64,000 nucleotides of DNA from Hydractinia symbiolongicarpus (Eukaryota; Cnidaria; Hydrozoa; Anthoathecata; Hydractiniidae), in assembly GCF_029227915.1 (NCBI RefSeq), contig NC_079882.1, forward strand, positions 10,788,001-10,852,000, read 5' to 3'. The notes below the pieces were generated by a model. The model worked only from the letters and a program-made list of their open reading frames with translations, had not been told where the DNA came from and searched no databases. The position numbers were made by a program, and so were the translations under genes. Every line of letters begins with the position of its first letter. The first letter of the stretch is position 1. Below are positions 59,874 through 64,000 of the stretch, piece after piece.

Positions 59874-60200
59874 ATGAGCGAGGAAACTAATCAAGTAATT
59901 ACCAAGAAGAACGAGGTTCGTGTTGCCGCCGGCAAGAGACTTGCTGAATGGAACCGCAAGAACAAGGCTGACTTACAGAAGAACGTAGGCAAAAGTACTT
60001 TGCAAGAAGGTCAGGAGCATGATAAAAGTACTTTGCAGGTTCCTAACAGTGTATACCTTAGTGGAGGCTTTGTCATACTCGCCTGTGTAGGAGTTGGATT
60101 CTATGTTTTCCGTAAGCAGCCTGAAGCGGCTCACCCGCCTGTCGAAACACGTGCACCAGAGCAGCGTCAGCCTGATATCGACTTTTTCAAGATGAAATAA
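59874..60200 (+). CDS. Small single-pass membrane protein of the Polinton region
   Basis: An intact 108-residue frame. The N-terminal half is polar and charged (EWNRKNKADLQKN), with a duplicated KSTLQ segment. A transmembrane helix follows (VYLSGGFVILACVGVGFYVF), then a proline-rich tail (PPVETRAPEQRQP). Similar small membrane proteins occur among virion-type genes of Polintons; this assignment is by context. Confidence 0.55.
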   Translation: MSEETNQVITKKNEVRVAAGKRLAEWNRKNKADLQKNVGKSTLQEGQEHDKSTLQVPNSVYLSGGFVILACVGVGFYVFRKQPEAAHPPVETRAPEQRQPDIDFFKMK

Positions 60201-60211
60201 TCATAATATAA

Positions 60212-60463
60212 ATGTCTACAAACGTAACACCCCAGCAAAAGGAAATTATCGATATGATCTAGGAAACGGTTGTAGATTTAGGATTCACGTTCGCTTACGC
60301 GATGGCAGGTAAAAAGTTTCTGGGCATCTCGAGCCCCAGCACCAAGATGGATACTAACGATGTGATGAAAATGGTGGCATACTTCACAGCAGGTAGAGGT
60401 TCGAGAGAAATGGCGGTAGCAAAAGGCTGGATCCCTGCCTTCATAGTACCAAAACCTAAGTAA
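60212..60463 (+). pseudogene. Small Polinton-region ORF with one in-frame stop
   Basis: It starts MSTNVTPQQ, has an in-frame TAG at 60260-60262, and then remains open through AYAMAGKKFLGIS and AVAKGWIPAF to TAA at 60463 (84 codons). The hydrophobic Gly-rich centre suggests a membrane or capsid-associated peptide. No family is named with confidence. Confidence 0.45.
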
Positions 60464-60513
60464 GCGCGGTACAAGGTTCGTGTGTACCCCAGGCACGCAT
60501 GAAGATGGAATAA

Positions 60514-60723
60514 ATGGCTCTCGATATTGTCAAGGAGCCGCATACAGCAATCTTCACAGGGCTTACCTCGTGCGGTAAAACCCAGCGTGTAGTGGATCTG
60601 CTTGAGAATGAATATAAACACCACTTCGAGAACATCTACAGCGTTACCGAAGAACCTCCGTCGGCAGAAATAACAAATTTTTGCATGGTATCCCCACGAA
60701 AGGAGCGACATGAAGCTAATTGA
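60514..60723 (+). pseudogene. Truncated packaging ATPase (FtsK/HerA-like) start
   Basis: It begins MALDIVKEPHTAIF, then GLTSCGKT, a Walker A motif in the position expected for Polinton/adenovirus-like DNA packaging ATPases. After about 60 residues the family resemblance stops and the frame ends at 60723. The Walker B part is not found downstream, indicating a large deletion. What follows (60724-60890) is an unrelated C-terminal-looking fragment with a TGA at 60749-60751. Confidence 0.6.
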
Positions 60724-60985
60724 CGAGAAGACTAACATTATCAACGACTGAGAGTCGATCAAGACCCAGTTGAAAAATTCCAAGCATGCTTGCCTGTATG
60801 TGAGTCTGGAGCTCGGACTTGGAAGATTTTTGAGTGATCTCGAAGGTGGACAATCTGTCCACCTTAACACGATCCTGATTGAGAACTTTTAATATATAAA
60901 ATGTCTTGTATCGCAAAATTACAGAGGGAACTTGAGGAGCAGCGCAAGTTAATCAAAAAAAATATTCGAGATATCACAAGTAAAA

Positions 60986-61306
60986 ATGTCTTGCATCGAG
61001 GAATCGGGGGAAATTGTTATTATGATTTTTCGCAAGCATACGACACCTGACGATGATAAGTACCATGATTTTTCATACTATGAAGCGCGTATTCAAAGAC
61101 GCGATATCCCTAGGATGAGGCGTTGGTTTAAAGAGAAATTTCCAAAGTCTGAAGAGATTGTCGTTATCGACAATCCTAACGGTATACAGACCTTTAACAG
61201 GTTCATCAAAGAAGGAGACGTGGAGCGATACATATGCTACTTCAAACTGATCGATTTGGGTCGAGACGACTTGTACGATCTGGGTGTTCCAGCGCTATAT
61301 GACTAA
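60986..61306 (+). CDS. Stand-alone BRO/KilA-N-associated C-terminal module, copy 1
   Basis: The 106-residue frame contains MIFRKHTTPDDDKYHDF, RRWFKEKFPKSEEIV and FNRFIKEGDVERYICYFKL. These blocks recur at 62060-62359, where they follow a BRO-type N-terminus and coiled coil, so this is probably the tail of a protein that lost its N-terminal part. A short overlapping frame (60901-61050, MSCIAKLQRELEEQRK) looks like residual coiled coil. The module resembles the C-terminal domain often attached to BRO/KilA-N proteins of large DNA viruses (DUF3627-like, from memory). Function unknown. Confidence 0.5.
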   Translation: MSCIEESGEIVIMIFRKHTTPDDDKYHDFSYYEARIQRRDIPRMRRWFKEKFPKSEEIVVIDNPNGIQTFNRFIKEGDVERYICYFKLIDLGRDDLYDLGVPALYD

Positions 61307-61614
61307 GTCACATGTTTTTTGTTGCTCTTGTCGGGCCACAAAAATTACGAGCACCCTCCGTGCAGACACGAGCCCCGGATTCAAAACGGCTTCCGTATTT
61401 TACTGAACAATTTTAATTCTGGCGAATCCGGAAATATACACGTATCCTGTGTAATACATTTTCTGTATAGCAAATATTCCGTATATTTTTGTTATTCACC
61501 CGTATTCTTATAATAATACCAAATTCCGTTTTCCCGTATTCAGGCATGTTTCACGCAGTGTACAAGTGGAATGTCTCTTGTGGCCGTTGATTTTTTTAAA
61601 GGAAAACAAGTCCG

Positions 61615-62359
61615 ATCCCCGTAAAGGGTAAAGGGCAATGCCTAGTGGCCCGCCATGTTGTTAGAGCCGTTGGGTATACAGACAATGAAAATGGCAGGAA
61701 CGATATAAAGACGTTACAAATGCTTTCCATAAGAGGGTCAATATTGACCCTCTTCATCAAGACACGGTTTTACTGACCGAAGCAGGCCTTTATTCCCTCC
61801 TCTTGAGGTGTGGCAGACCTGAGGCAAACCCATTCCTTGGGTGGGTAGTAGAGGAGGTACTATCTAGGGAAATGCGATAGCTTGCCGAATCTCTTGAAGC
61901 AAAGGACGTGGCCATCGAAGAAAGAGATATGGCCCTAGCACTGCTGATGACCTCGAGGACAGGGATAGGCAGCTTGTGGTGTTGAATGACGAACGTGAGG
62001 ACAGGGATCGCCAGCTTGCAGCACAGTGCTGAGAAAATGCAAGACTCCGTGAAAGGTATGTGCCACATGCTAAAGATCCTCGAAAGGATAATGTTATTAT
62101 GATTTACCACAAGCATACGACTCCTTACGATGACGAGTACCATCACCTCCCATATTACTGCGATCGCGTACAAAGACGTGCTTTACCAACCAAAAGAAGA
62201 TGGTTCAAGGATCAATACCATAAGTCTGAAGAGATCGTTGTTATCGATAACGCCAATAGTCTTCATGCGTTTAACAGATTTGCAGAGGAGGGGCACGTGG
62301 AACGACACATATGCCACTTCAAGCTGTTCGAAGAGCTGTTTGACATTGATATCAAGTAA
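61615..62359 (+). pseudogene. Broken BRO-type protein with C-terminal module, copy 2
   Basis: The start is unclear. Fragments in changing frames show a VVRAVGYTDNE strand (about 61650), LLTEAGLYSLLLRCGRPEA (about 61770), typical of the BRO-N DNA-binding domain, and a coiled coil of Asp/Glu/Arg-rich repeats (about 61890-62040) broken by stops. An open C-terminal module (62060-62359) has MIYHKHTTPYDDEYHHL and RRWFKDQYHKSEEIV. BRO proteins bind DNA and are widespread in insect and other large DNA viruses. At least three breaks inactivate this copy. Confidence 0.6.
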
Positions 62360-62589
62360 GCGTGCACATGTTTTTTTTTGTGTATTATCAAAGCCACAAA
62401 AACACGCCTGATAATGCTGCTTGACCACTTCGGCTGTATGTTAAAAGGTAGTTATATGTCAAAAGCCTACGTACAGAGTCAACAACTTAGAAACCTTACG
62501 ATATTCGGGTACCCGTCCTGAGATGCTGCATCAAGGCAGGATCTACTACTGGTTATTGTTCACAGTGTTTAGAAAATTTTAGGTTTCGA

Positions 62590-63018
62590 ATGGGAGAGTA
62601 CTACGAGGGGTTTGAATATCCAGATGATGATGAGCTTCTAGAGAGAGTAGCATCTTGTGAAAAACCATGGGCGACAATCCCGACGGAATATATAGATGAG
62701 GATCTCGAAGATGAAGTGCTCGAGGTCGATATTGAAGACCGGGATCTGCATATCGTCTCTAATAATGTGAACAAGCGGGGTGTGCTATGTTACGAGATGT
62801 GCCTGAGTTAAAGCTCTCGGATCTCGCAGACTTTGAGAAAATTAGCGAAATACTCAAATTCCCTATAGAGGACAGAGCATTGGTTGACATCATCGACCTT
62901 GATAGCGAGCCAAATTTTGTCAAGGGAATCGTCTATATCGCTACCCATTCTACACCCTTCATCCTTATGATTATACACGCCTTCATCCATTGAATGATGA
63001 CTCCGACGATGATGATTA
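62590..63018 (+). pseudogene. Acidic Polinton-region ORF, frameshifted
   Basis: Two overlapping frames, 62590-62811 (MGEYYEGFEYPDDDE) and 62787-62993 (MLRDVPELKLSDLADFE), both acidic, look like one protein split by a shift. A third frame then gives a DDSDDDD end at about 63018. Function not recognised. Confidence 0.35.
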
Positions 63019-63059
63019 AATGGATGTTGCTCGGGTAGGTACCACAAAAAAAAACAAAT

Positions 63060-63736
63060 TTACCATTCTTTTACATGCTCGCGAGGTACTTCAACACCCT
63101 CGGGTACTAGCATGAACTCCTCCGCCACAAAGCTTTGATCAGGTGCTCCTGTGGAGCCGCTAGGCGATCCATCAGCCAAATAGTACAGGAGACGGGTACC
63201 AGTCACGATACGGTCCAGCTTGATCTCTACGCCCTTGCCCTCTAGAAGCTTGCTCACGTCCTACTTAAACTCTGAGCCGTTGTCGCACTGGAATATACTC
63301 GGATACTTAAGGGGTCCACCCTTGTATATGTCCTTGAGCATGTCAGCGACTTCACTAGCTTTCTTGGTCCTCAATCGTCTCGCTACTTTGTACCTCGAAG
63401 CCACATCGATGCCCGTGAGGATATACTTGTAAGTGCTACCATACACTTTATCGTGGAGCATGTAGAGTACGTTGAATTGGTGCATTTCATTCGGCTTTGT
63501 AATGGTGAAATGCGGATAATTGAGGCGCTTGGGCCCTCGAATATGTCGGAGCCATAAGAGTTGCCGACTCAGCCAATGAGTAACTCTCTTTTTAAAAGGC
63601 AAGAGTGTTCAGCGAGTAATTTGATCACCTTGCCTCCAGTCCAGAGATGTTCTGGTTGGTAATAGATTTGACCTAGCTTTTCAACAACAACCTCAGCCGT
63701 AACGATTTGTGCTACGCGCTTTGCTGATTTTGACAT
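63060..63736 (-). pseudogene. Damaged retrovirus-like (Polinton) integrase
   Basis: It starts at ATG 63734-63736 (MSKSAKRVAQIV). A one-base frame change occurs near 63600, before RVTHWLSRQLLWL. The core shows GIDVASRYKVARRLRTKKA and FQCDNGSEFK (second catalytic Asp), then an in-frame TAG at 63261-63263. The position expected for the first catalytic Asp reads Asn (HQFNVLY). Shortly after VSKLLEGKGVEI the sequence jumps to a C-terminal segment (LDRIVTGTRLLYYLADG), so the part holding the catalytic Glu is deleted. A Polinton integrase inserts the element into host DNA with a DDE-type mechanism; this one lacks that ability. It lies convergent to the plus-strand genes. Confidence 0.85.
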
Positions 63737-63762
63737 CTTTATTACATGTTAAAAAATGTTCT

Positions 63763-63999
63763 TTACATATACTTGTACGCCGCGAAACCCAGTAGAGCCA
63801 GGGATCCTACGATGAACGTCAGTTCACCATCTTGTTGTTGCTTCGAAGGTATATAGTAGTGGGAGAGTTTGGGAGCTTTTTCAATCGTTGCGATATAGTA
63901 CTGTCGCATACCTTCATCAAGCTCTTTCAACCTTTCGCCAGCTTGTCTTTGAAGCTCTCGTTGCTGATTGTACCAGTCGATCTTTGCCTGTCTTTCACG
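63763..63999 (-). CDS. Partial small membrane protein, continues past the right edge
   Basis: At least 78 residues are open from the window edge to the stop. The N-terminal visible part is Gln/Arg/Glu-rich and helical (QQRELQRQAGERLKELDEGM). The C-terminus is a membrane helix (LTFIVGSLALLGFAAYKYM). It resembles in layout the protein at 59874-60200. It follows the same strand as the integrase, just upstream of it. Function unknown. Confidence 0.5.
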   Translation of the reverse strand, partial: RERQAKIDWYNQQRELQRQAGERLKELDEGMRQYYIATIEKAPKLSHYYIPSKQQQDGELTFIVGSLALLGFAAYKYM

Positions 64000-64000
64000 C

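Larger units (their letters stand above)
55793..64000. mobile_element. Degenerate Polinton/Maverick-like element, right end outside the window
   Basis: Gene content defines it: protein-primed type B DNA polymerase, small membrane and virion-type proteins, packaging-ATPase start and BRO-type protein on the plus strand, and a retrovirus-like integrase on the minus strand near the right edge. The region is visibly richer in G and C than the rest of the window. Most genes carry frameshifts, stops or deletions. Terminal inverted repeats were not found: the left boundary lies somewhere in 55480-55793 and the right one is beyond 64000. Confidence 0.85.

Overview
The window is eukaryotic, AT-rich nuclear DNA, most likely from a cnidarian. 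Genes are split by many short GT-AG (occasionally GC-AG) introns, dispersed repeats are abundant, and one gene encodes the minicollagen-type cysteine-rich domains known only from nematocyst proteins. I cannot fix the species or class from sequence alone.

Layout. 1-1805 is a decayed copy of a multi-copy cnidarian gene family. 5016-6348 (minus) is a small two-exon secreted PAN/Apple-like protein. 10125-11756 (plus) is a six-exon nematocyst-type protein: signal peptide, Thr/Pro linker, SEA-like domain, minicollagen cysteine-rich domain, 16 prolines, second cysteine-rich domain. 13116-14099 (minus) is an intronless class A GPCR. 17223-22448 (plus) is a PhoD-like metallophosphatase with a C-terminal membrane anchor and a tandemly duplicated exon whose phases force mutually exclusive use. 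29280-29996 and 33688-34335 (minus) are intronless paralogues combining a WH1-like domain with a CRIB-like motif, separated by a dead non-LTR reverse transcriptase. 36189-46449 (minus) is an ARFGAP2/3 orthologue with at least 18 exons. 48515-51374 (minus) is the ABT1/Esf2 ribosome-biogenesis gene.

From about 55.8 kb to the right edge the composition becomes visibly more GC-rich. This part is a degenerate Polinton/Maverick-like element: a broken protein-primed family B DNA polymerase, several small virion-type ORFs, a truncated packaging-ATPase start, two copies of a BRO-associated C-terminal module, and a damaged retrovirus-like integrase on the opposite strand. It is disrupted by frameshifts, stops and deletions and looks dead, though a few small ORFs are still open.

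The spaces between genes hold a fold-back element family (ends CAACCTCGTCCCCAGGGC), tRNA-derived SINE-like copies, several terminal-inverted-repeat elements (one with an 8-bp target duplication) and short tandem repeats. The host genes do not form an operon. The two housekeeping genes, ARFGAP2/3 and ABT1, lie in tandem on the minus strand.
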